The notes under the pieces: generated by a model
Databases searched by the model: none
What the model was told of the DNA's origin: nothing
The model's input: the letters and a program-made list of their open reading frames with translations, nothing else
Assembly: GCA_030673105.1 (NCBI GenBank)
Contig: DAOVJS010000006.1
Span: 1 to 36,740 of the forward strand
Length of the DNA: 36,740 nt
Reading direction: 5' to 3'
Origin: Spirochaetota bacterium
GTDB taxonomy: Bacteria > Spirochaetota > B62-G9 > DRHN01
Made by a program: the position numbers and the translations under genes
Shown here: positions 8,563 to 16,910 of the stretch, piece after piece
How the letters are laid out: each line of letters begins with the position of its first letter
Numbering within the stretch: the stretch's first letter is position 1

Positions 8563-9702
8563 CTATCCGGCGTAAAAATCTTCAAATAATATCATGTCCA
8601 GCAACTTTTCCTTCCCGGCAAGCTCAATATCATCAGGAACACTCTGACCTGTTGTTATGTAAGAAAGCTTTTTCTCCCTGTTCATAATACTCAAAAGGGA
8701 CCCGATTGTATTCGTTTCATCTATCTTTGTAATTATAATTTTATTATACATGAGCTGATTAAACCGTGTCATAATATCCAGCGCATCTCGATATTTTGTT
8801 GTAGCACTTAAAACAAGGTGAATATCCAGGTTTGAATTTATACCATCGAGGATACTTCGTAATTCAGCAAGCCCAAGATTGTTTTTTTGGGACCTGCCTG
8901 CGGTATCCACAAAGATTAAATCCGACTTACTGTTTTTAACCGCGCTTTTAAACTCTTCCCTTGTATTTATTATAGTGAATGGAAGCTGCATTAATTCCGC
9001 GTATTTGCCAAGCTGCTCTATCGCGGCAATCCTGTATGAATCAATTGTAAGCAATTCGACTTTATGCTTCTGCAAAACACCGAATGAAGCGGCAAGTTTA
9101 GCGATTGTAGTGGTTTTTCCCACACCGGTCGGCCCGACCAGAACCACTACCGACGGCCTGCCGTTTCCTAACTGAATCGGGCCCGATGTTTCAATCGATT
9201 TAAGGATATGTTCCCTGAATTTCTCCTCTAAAACTTTAGGATCATGTGACTCCTTGACTGTTAACTCATTTTCAAACTCATCCCGCAGCTGGTTTATATA
9301 ATCCTGCGGGAAATCATTAGCTAATAGAACAGCAATAAGTTTATTAAAATGAGAGCTATCCGTTTCCACTTTTTTAACATCAGTTATTTCTTTTAGACGG
9401 TTTTTTATTTCACTCAATTCTTTTAAAATACCACTTTCATACCACTTTTTATCATTTTCCGACTGGTTAAAAACGTTCCGGGGCTGTGAGGCCATTCCCC
9501 CGGAAGCAGTATTCTTCACTTTATTATTATCATCTTCATTTTTCGCAACAGTAATTTCACTAAAATTCTTCGCGAACATTCCCAAAAAACCGCCCTCTTT
9601 AATCGCCTTCCTCCCGATTATGTACACATTGCTGCCCATTTCAATCTTTGCTTTTAATACCGCTTCCTTATATGTTGGCGCTTTAAATGTTCTGTATATC
9701 AT
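8563..9702 (-). CDS. flhF: FlhF, SRP-type GTPase for flagellar placement
   Basis: The product has 379 aa. The N-terminal B domain (about 1-115) is charged and variable, as usual. The N domain follows, and the G domain has P-loop GPTGVGKT (190-197), the G2/insert region LLTIDSYRIAAIEQL, G3 DTAGRSQKN and G4 TKIDET. These are the SRP-GTPase signatures shared with Ffh and FtsY. FlhF marks the site of flagellar assembly, which in spirochaetes is near the cell poles. The start ATG overlaps the flhA stop (TAATG), so the two are translationally coupled. flhG begins 29 nt after the stop. Confidence 0.95.
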   Translation of the reverse strand: MIYRTFKAPTYKEAVLKAKIEMGSNVYIIGRKAIKEGGFLGMFAKNFSEITVAKNEDDNNKVKNTASGGMASQPRNVFNQSENDKKWYESGILKELSEIKNRLKEITDVKKVETDSSHFNKLIAVLLANDFPQDYINQLRDEFENELTVKESHDPKVLEEKFREHILKSIETSGPIQLGNGRPSVVVLVGPTGVGKTTTIAKLAASFGVLQKHKVELLTIDSYRIAAIEQLGKYAELMQLPFTIINTREEFKSAVKNSKSDLIFVDTAGRSQKNNLGLAELRSILDGINSNLDIHLVLSATTKYRDALDIMTRFNQLMYNKIIITKIDETNTIGSLLSIMNREKKLSYITTGQSVPDDIELAGKEKLLDMILFEDFYAG

Positions 9703-11786
9703 TATTGCCTCGCTTCTTCATAAAGTGCGATATTTCCAACAGCTTCCAGTCGAATATCGGGAGTAATTTCTAAACTGCTCAACACAGCAACATTTGGCAT
9801 AATGGGGGTAACTAAATTACTGAAAATTGTTCTGATCTCAGGCGATGTGAGGAATACCGGCTTCAGGCCCAGCTCTTTGACCTTTTTCGATTCTTCGGAA
9901 ATAACTGTTAACAATTTTTTCTGCTTGACAGGTTCCATTGAGAATCTTTTTCCTCTCTCGGTCACCTCGATAGAGTTTTTTATCTCTTCCTCAACATCTT
10001 TTGATACAGTGATTACAGATATCTTCTTTTCACTATCAGAGTATTGCTGACAGATCTGCCTTGAAAGTGCCTGGCGAACGAGCTCAATAAGTTCGTCAGG
10101 GGCTTTGATCACCGCAAAATAATCGGCAATAGTTTCCATAATGGTTATAAGGTCCCTTATTGATACTCCTTCCCTGAGTAGACCTTTTAATACTTTCTGA
10201 ATATCACCAACCGTGGCCCCTGATTTTTCCACTTCAGTAACAACCGCCGGATAATCTGTACGCAGTGAGTTCAAAAGTGCCTGCACATCCTGTCTTCCCA
10301 GCACTTCGCTTGCGTAAGTTTTTATGATCTCGGTCAGGTGGGTCGCAATAACCGATGGTGAATCCACGACTGTATACCCCAATCTTTCAGCCTTTTCTCT
10401 ATTGGCTTCATCAATCCAGATCGCCGGGAGCCCAAAAGCCGGCTCAACAGTCTCTTCACCTTCAACCTTTTCCTCTATCTGGCCGGGATTCATGGCAAGG
10501 TACTTTCCCATTCGAATCGTGCCCGCTCCAACCTCTATCCCCTTAATTTTGATAGAGTAGACATTGGGCTCCAGCCTCATATTGTCCCGTATTCTTATAG
10601 GGGGAAAAATCAAACCAAGCTCAATCGCACTCTGCCTTCTGATCATAGTCACCCTTTCAAGCAAATCTCCTCCCTGCTCCTGATCTACAAGCGGGATGAG
10701 ATTATACCCTATCTCAAGAGCTATTGGATCGATCTGGAGTAAACCGAGCACACTCTCCGGTCCTTTTGCTGCCTCCTCTGCCCCTTTCTTCAATTCCGGC
10801 CCGGTCTCCTCCTTTAACTTTAATCCTCTCCTCAAGTATACGCCAAAAAAGCCGAGCATAATACCAAGAAATATGAGCGGTAATTTCGGAAATCCCGGTA
10901 ATATTGATAGAAAGATAAGGAAACCTGCACCTATCCAGAGAGTTCTCGGCTGAGATAAAAGCTGAGAAGTGAGCTCTGTTCCGAGGTCATTCATCGCCAC
11001 AGCCCGTGTTACAATTATACCTGTGGCAGTAGACATCATGAGTGAAGGGATCTGGGAAACAAGTCCATCTCCTATAGTCAGCATTGTGTAGGTGGCGACA
11101 GCATTTCTTAGAGATTCTCCTCTCATAGCCATACCGATGATCAAACCGCCGACTATATTAATAATTGTTATTAAAAGGCCAACTTTCACATCCCCCTGTA
11201 CAAACTTACTCGCACCGTCCATTGCTCCATAAAAATCAGCCTCTCTCTGTATATCAAGCCTTTTTTGAATGGCTGCCTCCTCGGTAACCAAACCTGCCGA
11301 AACATCAGCATCGATGGCCATCTGTTTCCCTGGCATCGCGTCCAGGGTAAACCTTGCCGCGACCTCGGACACCCTTGTCGCACCTTTTGTAATAACAATG
11401 AATTGGACAGCAATGAGGATAAGAAAAATGATTATCCCGACAACATAGTTTCCTCCAACAACAAACTGTCCGAATGCCTGGATGAGCTTACCTTTAAAAG
11501 CAGGCCCTTCTAGCAGAATAAGACGGGTAGATGATACATTCACTGCCAGTCTGTACACTGTTGATATCAGAAGCAAAGAGGGAAAAACGGAAAGCTCAAG
11601 GACCCGGCCCATGTACATGATTGTGACGAGAGTAATCAGGCCAAGGGCGAAGCTGATAGCAATCAGGAAATCTAAGATTATAGCAGGAACAGGAATAATA
11701 AGCATCAGGACGACTCCAACGACACCTATTGCAATGAAAATATCCGTCCTCTGCCACCAGGCCCTGTTTTCCGTCTCACGCGCCAT
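9702..11786 (-). CDS. flhA: FlhA, export-gate component of the flagellar type III secretion system
   Basis: The 694-aa length is normal for FlhA. About eight membrane helices fill residues 15-330. The conserved FHIPEP-type cytoplasmic loop is present (AARFTLDAMPGKQMAIDADV, about 145-165). The cytoplasmic domain (about 350-694) that docks export chaperones contains GYNLIPLVDQEQGG and FGLPAIWIDE. FlhA forms the nonameric ring of the export gate with FliP, FliQ, FliR and FlhB. GGGGAGGGG stands 3 nt before the ATG. A 218-nt gap separates it from flhB and contains a promoter-like sequence and a palindrome, so flhA probably starts a sub-operon with flhF, flhG and fliA. Confidence 0.97.
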   Translation of the reverse strand: MARETENRAWWQRTDIFIAIGVVGVVLMLIIPVPAIILDFLIAISFALGLITLVTIMYMGRVLELSVFPSLLLISTVYRLAVNVSSTRLILLEGPAFKGKLIQAFGQFVVGGNYVVGIIIFLILIAVQFIVITKGATRVSEVAARFTLDAMPGKQMAIDADVSAGLVTEEAAIQKRLDIQREADFYGAMDGASKFVQGDVKVGLLITIINIVGGLIIGMAMRGESLRNAVATYTMLTIGDGLVSQIPSLMMSTATGIIVTRAVAMNDLGTELTSQLLSQPRTLWIGAGFLIFLSILPGFPKLPLIFLGIMLGFFGVYLRRGLKLKEETGPELKKGAEEAAKGPESVLGLLQIDPIALEIGYNLIPLVDQEQGGDLLERVTMIRRQSAIELGLIFPPIRIRDNMRLEPNVYSIKIKGIEVGAGTIRMGKYLAMNPGQIEEKVEGEETVEPAFGLPAIWIDEANREKAERLGYTVVDSPSVIATHLTEIIKTYASEVLGRQDVQALLNSLRTDYPAVVTEVEKSGATVGDIQKVLKGLLREGVSIRDLITIMETIADYFAVIKAPDELIELVRQALSRQICQQYSDSEKKISVITVSKDVEEEIKNSIEVTERGKRFSMEPVKQKKLLTVISEESKKVKELGLKPVFLTSPEIRTIFSNLVTPIMPNVAVLSSLEITPDIRLEAVGNIALYEEARQ

Positions 11787-11892
11787 TTTCCCCTCCCCGG
11801 TATTGCCAAAACCTGCCGTTCCAGCAACGATACAGCTAATTACGCTTCTAAATACATTTTAAGAATGTTTTATTTACAGACGCCAGCCCATA

Positions 11893-11915
11893 TTACAGTA
11901 TCGGTATAACTGTAA
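11893..11915. promoter_or_regulatory. Operator-like inverted repeat before flhA
   Basis: TTACAGT and ACTGTAA form perfect 7-nt arms around a 9-nt spacer. The site lies just downstream of the predicted -10 box at 11925-11930, so it would cover the transcription start. It could be a repressor site in DNA or a 5' hairpin in the transcript. Confidence 0.45.
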
Positions 11916-11924
11916 ATTTTTGAA

Positions 11925-11952
11925 ATTATTACGATAATACAATGTATGTCAA
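11925..11952 (-). promoter_or_regulatory. Sigma-70-type promoter upstream of flhA
   Basis: On the minus strand a consensus -35 TTGACA (11947-11952) is followed after 16 nt by AATAAT (11925-11930), 5 of 6 matches to TATAAT. It would give a leader of about 130 nt before flhA. The rest of the 218-nt gap is AT-rich with no open frame that I can support. Confidence 0.6.
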
Positions 11953-12004
11953 TTTTAATATTTTCTACATGCATTTTCACTTAAAAATAACCCGGTTTGC
12001 AGAA

Positions 12005-13174
12005 CTAAGCGTTTACCACACCTTTTTTTTTGAGCTTATAAACGAATGCGATAACTTCAGCAACAGCTGTAAACAGGTCATCAGGAATTTCATCTCCGAT
12101 CTCAACTCTCCTGAACAGCTCCCGGGCAAGAGGTTTATTTTCGATGATCGAAATATCATTCTCCTCAGCAATCTGTTTTATACGCTGCGCGATCAGATCC
12201 TGGCCTTTTGCAACACATACCGGTGCTCCCATCTTAAGCGGTTCATATTTCAACGCAATGGCATAGTGGGCCGGGTTTGTAATAACAACATCCGCCTCCG
12301 GCACCTCCTGCATCATCCTTCTCCTCGCGTAATCCCGTTGTCTCTCCCTCATACGCGCCCTCAGTAATGGATCACCCTCCAGCAGCTTGCGCTCTTCTTT
12401 AAGTTCCTGTCTTGTCATTTTCAATGATTCAATGTGCTGCTGCCTCTGAAAGAAATAGTCCGGGATTGACAGAATAAGCAGAATTCCACTCACAACCATG
12501 ACCAGTCTGAAGGCAATTGAAAAACAAAGGCTCATCGCCTGCAGGACACCCATGTCTATTGTCCTCATTATTCCGTAGATATCTTTTCTAACGAGAAAAA
12601 AGGCCACAATCGAAATAGTGGCAATTTTGAATACTGATTTTCCAAGGTTCATCACTGTCTGTTTCGAAAAGAGTACCTTTGTAAAGAATCGTATCGGATT
12701 GGGATTAATCTTTGAAAAATCAGGTTGTATGGACTTTGTTGAAAAACGAAACCCAACCTGGATAACGTTTCCTATTAAAGCCGCAATGAAAACAATCCCC
12801 AATATGGGCGCTATTGTTTTGATGATTATGGGCAAAACAGGCTTCAGCAAAAATATGACATTTTCACCAGAGTTAACAACATCCGGTATTAGATTCAAAA
12901 AATATTCCATCATCTGCAGCATGTTTTTAAATATACTTTTGGAAATAATGAATATTAGAAAAAAACCAAACAGCAGCACAAGAGCGGAAGGAAGTTCCTG
13001 AGTTTTTACTACTTTGCCCTCATCCCTGGCCCTTCTCTTCTTATACTCTGTCGGTTCTTCAGTTCTCCCTTCATCTTCTGCAGCGAAAAGCTGTAAGTCG
13101 AACTGGAAACACTCAAAGGTTTCAAAAAAGAGTTCATTTAGAGGATTTAATTTTTTTACTGAAAATTCGGGCAC
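12005..13174 (-). CDS. flhB: FlhB, substrate-specificity switch of the flagellar export gate
   Basis: The product has 389 aa. Residues 1-25 are an extra N-terminal segment before the usual FDLQLFAAEDEGRTEEPT start of the family. Four membrane helices follow (about 62-80, 110-135, 178-195 and 215-238), then the cytoplasmic domain with the switch loop. The autocleavage site reads N300-P301-A302-H303 in place of the usual NPTH. FlhB changes export from rod/hook to filament proteins together with FliK. The start is GTG with GGAGG 10 nt upstream at the end of fliR; no internal Met offers a shorter start. The NPAH variant is discussed in findings. Confidence 0.95.
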   Translation of the reverse strand: MPEFSVKKLNPLNELFFETFECFQFDLQLFAAEDEGRTEEPTEYKKRRARDEGKVVKTQELPSALVLLFGFFLIFIISKSIFKNMLQMMEYFLNLIPDVVNSGENVIFLLKPVLPIIIKTIAPILGIVFIAALIGNVIQVGFRFSTKSIQPDFSKINPNPIRFFTKVLFSKQTVMNLGKSVFKIATISIVAFFLVRKDIYGIMRTIDMGVLQAMSLCFSIAFRLVMVVSGILLILSIPDYFFQRQQHIESLKMTRQELKEERKLLEGDPLLRARMRERQRDYARRRMMQEVPEADVVITNPAHYAIALKYEPLKMGAPVCVAKGQDLIAQRIKQIAEENDISIIENKPLARELFRRVEIGDEIPDDLFTAVAEVIAFVYKLKKKGVVNA

Positions 13175-13180
13175 GACAGG

Positions 13181-13957
13181 TTATCCTCCAAGAGCATGTA
13201 TAAAATCAAAAAGCCCTTCAAACGTTTTATTCAGCGCGCTGCTCATACCGAATGCTATCGCACCAATGACAGCAATCATGATTAAAAATCCTACACCTAT
13301 CTGTATTGGAAAACCAAGCATAAAGATATTCATCTGCGGGGCAGCCTTCGCAAGGAGACCAAGAGTGACTGAAAGGATAAACAGTGTGATCAGAATGGGA
13401 AAAGCAAGCTTTAACGCAACCAGAAACATTGCCCCCATTGAATCTGCCAGTGCTATAAAAACCGTTCTGCTATCCTGTATTATCTCGAACACCTGAGCGG
13501 TTTTATAGCTTTCAAAGGTCGCCATTATGAGCATATGAGGCCCGTTGATTGCAATAAATATCATTATTCCCATCACCGTCCATAGCTGCCCTACCAGGCT
13601 GATACCTACCTGAGAAATCGGGTCCATCACCTGGGCAATACCCAGTGCCATTTGAAAACTGAAAAAACGAGCGGCTAACTGAAAAGCCACAAAAATGATT
13701 GATAGTAGAAACCCTATGAGTATACCGATAAACGCCTCAGACCCTATTAATATCGCGTAGGAAATCATGTTTTCAGGTACTTCTGCAATATGATTTACTA
13801 CCATTGGAAAAATACACGCAGCTATATATACGGCAAATACAGCTCTGATCCTTATTGGAATGACCCCGCTGGAAAAAAAGGGGGCAGCAACAAACATTCC
13901 TATCATCCGGACAAGAATCAGAAGAAATATTTGAAAATTTTCAACAAAAAATTCCAT
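13181..13957 (-). CDS. fliR: FliR, membrane component of the flagellar export gate
   Basis: The 258-aa protein has about six hydrophobic segments spanning most of its length. Family features include an early LVRMIGMFVAAPFF-type helix, AARFFSFQMALGIAQVMDP in the middle and PQMNIFMLGFPIQIGVGF near the C-terminus. FliR joins FliP and FliQ in the helical export-gate core. The gene stands between fliQ (38 nt gap) and flhB (6 nt gap), which is the common order. The ATG start follows a short AT-rich gap. Confidence 0.96.
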   Translation of the reverse strand: MEFFVENFQIFLLILVRMIGMFVAAPFFSSGVIPIRIRAVFAVYIAACIFPMVVNHIAEVPENMISYAILIGSEAFIGILIGFLLSIIFVAFQLAARFFSFQMALGIAQVMDPISQVGISLVGQLWTVMGIMIFIAINGPHMLIMATFESYKTAQVFEIIQDSRTVFIALADSMGAMFLVALKLAFPILITLFILSVTLGLLAKAAPQMNIFMLGFPIQIGVGFLIMIAVIGAIAFGMSSALNKTFEGLFDFIHALGG

Positions 13958-13995
13958 TTACTACCCTATGAACATATAAAAGAATATATAACAGC

Positions 13996-14265
13996 TTATT
14001 TTACCATGTCAGGAATGTATCCAAAAATACGCATAGTAAAGTTGATCATACTGTTTACCATCCATGCTCCAAAAACTACAAGAGACCCCAGAACAACAAC
14101 AATTTTCGGTACAAAAGTAAGTGTTTGCTCCTGTATTGAGGTAGTGGCTTGAAATATGCTTATTGTAAGACCAACAAGCAATCCCAGCCCGAGCATTGGG
14201 GCTGCCATTAATAATACCTGAAATACAGCCTGACCCATAATATTTGCTACAAATCCAACCGACAC
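13996..14265 (-). CDS. fliQ: FliQ, small export-gate protein
   Basis: The 89-aa length is exactly as expected for FliQ. Two membrane helices are separated by the conserved loop TISIFQATTSIQEQTLTFVP, the strongest family signature. FliQ packs around the FliP/FliR core. The start is GTG at 14263-14265, with AAGGAG upstream. The gene begins 13 nt after fliP ends, so translation is likely coupled. Confidence 0.96.
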   Translation of the reverse strand: MSVGFVANIMGQAVFQVLLMAAPMLGLGLLVGLTISIFQATTSIQEQTLTFVPKIVVVLGSLVVFGAWMVNSMINFTMRIFGYIPDMVK

Positions 14266-14278
14266 TTTTCTCTTCTCC

Positions 14279-15061
14279 TTATCTAAAGCTATTTACAATC
14301 TGAAATGTTAACAGATGCCACCCGTCAATCAGAATAAATAAAATTATTTTAAAAGGAAGTGATATCATAATAGGTGGAAGAAAAATAATCCCCATTGACA
14401 TAAGGGTGCTGGCAACAATGAGGTCTATGACAATAAATGGAATAAACAGAAGTATCCCTATCTTGAATGCCGTTGTCAGTTCACTTATAATAAAGGCAGG
14501 TATTATAACATATGTAGGGACATCACTTTGATTTCGAGGTCTTTCGATATTACCAAGATTTAAGAACAGGGCTATATCTTTTTCTCTGGTCTGCCTGAAC
14601 ATAAATTCTCTCACAGGCACAATACCTCTCTGGAACATTTCAGTGGCATTAATCTCTTCTTCAAAGTACGGCTTTATCGCAACATTATTTACCTCCAGAA
14701 TCGTTGGAGCCATAATAAAGATGGTAAGGAAAATAGCAAGTCCCATCAATATTTGATTTGGCGGTTCCTGCTGTGTGGAAAGAGCCCTTCGCATAAAAGA
14801 AAAGACAATGGCAATTCTTGTAAAAGAAGTTACGGAAATAATTATTGCAGGAGCAAGACTCAGAATAGTTAAAAGAAAGAGGATTTCAAGTGAAAGGGCA
14901 ACATCGCGGGGTTCCTGTGCTTCCTCCAGCGTTATACCTATTCTGGGAATAGGAATCCTTTCCTGAGCAAAATTTTCTCCTGGATAAATGACAAGTAAAA
15001 AGAGTGCTGCAAAGAAAAAAACCACTACCCCTTTTTTTACTTTTCTAAATTTTTTACCCAT
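14279..15061 (-). CDS. fliP: FliP, core export-gate protein
   Basis: About 260 aa. A cleavable signal peptide is visible at the start (KKFRKVKKG, then a hydrophobic run, then NFAQE). Four membrane segments follow, with the conserved SFTRIAIVFSFMRRALSTQQ region and the C-terminal FKIGILLFIPFIVIDLIVAS helix pair. FliP forms the pentameric gate with FliQ and FliR. I start it at ATG 15061, which has GGGAGGGG three bases upstream. An ATG at 15082 is in frame but lacks a ribosome-binding site and would put seven odd residues before the signal peptide. Confidence 0.96.
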   Translation of the reverse strand: MGKKFRKVKKGVVVFFFAALFLLVIYPGENFAQERIPIPRIGITLEEAQEPRDVALSLEILFLLTILSLAPAIIISVTSFTRIAIVFSFMRRALSTQQEPPNQILMGLAIFLTIFIMAPTILEVNNVAIKPYFEEEINATEMFQRGIVPVREFMFRQTREKDIALFLNLGNIERPRNQSDVPTYVIIPAFIISELTTAFKIGILLFIPFIVIDLIVASTLMSMGIIFLPPIMISLPFKIILFILIDGWHLLTFQIVNSFR

Positions 15062-15142
15062 TTCCCCTCCCAATAAATGCAAAAGTTAAAGCATTTTTTA
15101 CAAGTTATAAATATTTATACATAATCCTCAAAAAAAAACCTC

Positions 15143-15748
15143 TCAGAGCTTTCGAAATTTACTGATCCTCTTTTTATAACTGTTGATATTGGATATCTGC
15201 CCTGCCTTTTGAAACCCCTTTCCTCCCATAAGTTTAAAAATTTGATCCTTAAAACTCCCTCCCGCTTTTGATTCTTTACTGCTCAATAGTTTTATTTTAT
15301 CTATGAATTCCTGATCCTCTACCTCTGTAATGAGATTTATGCTTGATTCAGATACACCTAAAATCATTATTTTCCCAGCAATCTCGACAACCTGAATTAC
15401 CCTGTTAGCCGCCAATGGATAACTCGAAAGTACCTTAATTAACCCGGTATCCGTCACAATTTTATTCCTGCTTTTTAAAAATAAGCGTAGGATTAAATAT
15501 ATACCTACAATAATGGCTGCTAAAACGGCAATAGTTCGTAAAACAAGTAGAGGATAGGATATCCTATTTCCACCAAATTCAGGCTCAGTATACTCGTAGG
15601 TAGGTTCGGCAGGCTGCCCGATATTTTCTTCCACCGGAGCTTCTGACGCTTTGTCAGTATTTTCAGCATAGATTAGGAGGGGCCGGCATAGAGTTACTAT
15701 CAGAAGATATAAAAATAGAATACATCCGCGCTTTATAAAAGCAAACAA
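15143..15748 (-). CDS. fliO: FliO (FliZ)-type flagellar biosynthesis membrane protein
   Basis: This is a bitopic protein of about 200 aa. An N-terminal hydrophobic signal-like segment (KRGCILFLYLLIVTLCRPLL) and a periplasmic linker rich in Glu and Pro are followed by a membrane helix (LRTIAVLAAIIVGIYLILRL). The cytoplasmic FliO domain has GLIKVLSSYPLAANRVIQVVE. FliO helps FliP assemble. I favour TTG at 15746-15748 because GGGAGGGG, the standard Shine-Dalgarno in this cluster, lies 6 nt before it. A GTG at 15772 is in frame but has its only purine-rich sequence abutting the start. It lies between fliY and fliP, the family position. Confidence 0.85.
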   Translation of the reverse strand: MFAFIKRGCILFLYLLIVTLCRPLLIYAENTDKASEAPVEENIGQPAEPTYEYTEPEFGGNRISYPLLVLRTIAVLAAIIVGIYLILRLFLKSRNKIVTDTGLIKVLSSYPLAANRVIQVVEIAGKIMILGVSESSINLITEVEDQEFIDKIKLLSSKESKAGGSFKDQIFKLMGGKGFQKAGQISNINSYKKRISKFRKL

Positions 15749-15800
15749 TAATTTCCCCTCCCGTTTTGACACCCTTACTTACATTCTAATTGACCCTTTT

Positions 15801-16910
15801 CTATTCCAGATTATTTATCCGGTCCATCGGACTGATAATATCTGTTACCCTGACTCCAAAATTTTCATCTATTACAACCACCTCGCCTTTGGCGATCAGC
15901 TTGCCATTTACAAGCAGGTCCACAGGCTCACCTGCAAGTTTATCAAGTTCAACAATTGTTCCTTCACCCATACCAAGAATGTCCTTGATGAGCATCTTTG
16001 TTCTCCCCAGCTCAACGGTGAGCTGCATCGAAACGTCCATCAGAAGACCGATATTTCCGGTTACCCCTGATTGCTCAGCCGGTGACAGAGGAGCGAACTG
16101 AACAGGCTGCACGCCAATATTACCCTGTCCGAAAGCTGTATCAGGTCCCGTATTGAATACAGGTACGTTCTGCTGAATACCAGGCTGGAATGCCTCGGCA
16201 CTCTGAGGTGCAGGAGCCTCCTGCACACTTATTCCCTTTTTTGTGAATATCTCAGCTGCAAGAGATTTAGCGGTGTTAATATCGAAGATTTCATCTATAA
16301 CAGATGAACTTCCATTGGATGTAAAATCAAACCGTACTCTTACAAAACTTCCATCAGGCAGATCTAAATCTGAAGGGTTTTCCCTGATTTCTGCCCGCAG
16401 GGCCCCGGTCTTAACAGAGACTCCAACTGTATCTTCAAAAACATTCATGGACGCACCTGACATCTGGCTGAAACCCTCTGTTAGTGCTGATAATGCCATT
16501 TCTGTAAGCTCACCTTCCTCCTGGGCCATCATTAATGCTGAAATCTGTTTCGCCGCTTCTTCAGTAATAATATACGAATGTTTCCCTGTTATTCCTTCAC
16601 TATAATCAGCGGTTATTTGAACGTTTTTTCCGGAAACTTGAGAAATAAAATCATCCCTGGTCAGAACTTTTAGCTGCGGATTTGAAACCTGGGCATCTTT
16701 TCCTGTTATGGTCGACAGAGTTACTCCCATTGACTGTGCTACTTCACCCGAAAGTATACTTATTTCATTTTCTTCTTCTTCTGTCAATCCTGCTGAAGGT
16801 GCCCCTGTAAGCCCGCCGGGCGCCTCTCCGGCATCCATTGAAGAACCAAGATCATCCGCGCCCTGCAGCAATGCATCTATTTCTTCCTGTGATAGAGAAC
16901 CATCACTCAT
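15801..16910 (-). CDS. fliY: FliY/FliN: switch protein with CheC-like region fused to a FliN domain
   Basis: The product has 369 aa. The N-terminus LSQEEIDALLQG (6-17) is a CheY-P docking motif like that of FliM. Residues about 40-240 are CheC/FliY-like with two pseudo-symmetric halves. Residues about 290-369 are the FliN/SpoA domain (VELGRTKMLIKDILGMGEG, then GKLIAKGEVVVIDENFGVRV) that builds the lower C-ring. The ATG overlaps the fliM stop by 4 nt (ATGA). In FliY of Bacillus the two CheC sites dephosphorylate CheY-P; here both look degenerate (see findings), so the protein is probably only a structural switch component with a CheY-binding tail. It could equally be named fliN. Confidence 0.92.
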   Translation of the reverse strand: MSDGSLSQEEIDALLQGADDLGSSMDAGEAPGGLTGAPSAGLTEEEENEISILSGEVAQSMGVTLSTITGKDAQVSNPQLKVLTRDDFISQVSGKNVQITADYSEGITGKHSYIITEEAAKQISALMMAQEEGELTEMALSALTEGFSQMSGASMNVFEDTVGVSVKTGALRAEIRENPSDLDLPDGSFVRVRFDFTSNGSSSVIDEIFDINTAKSLAAEIFTKKGISVQEAPAPQSAEAFQPGIQQNVPVFNTGPDTAFGQGNIGVQPVQFAPLSPAEQSGVTGNIGLLMDVSMQLTVELGRTKMLIKDILGMGEGTIVELDKLAGEPVDLLVNGKLIAKGEVVVIDENFGVRVTDIISPMDRINNLE

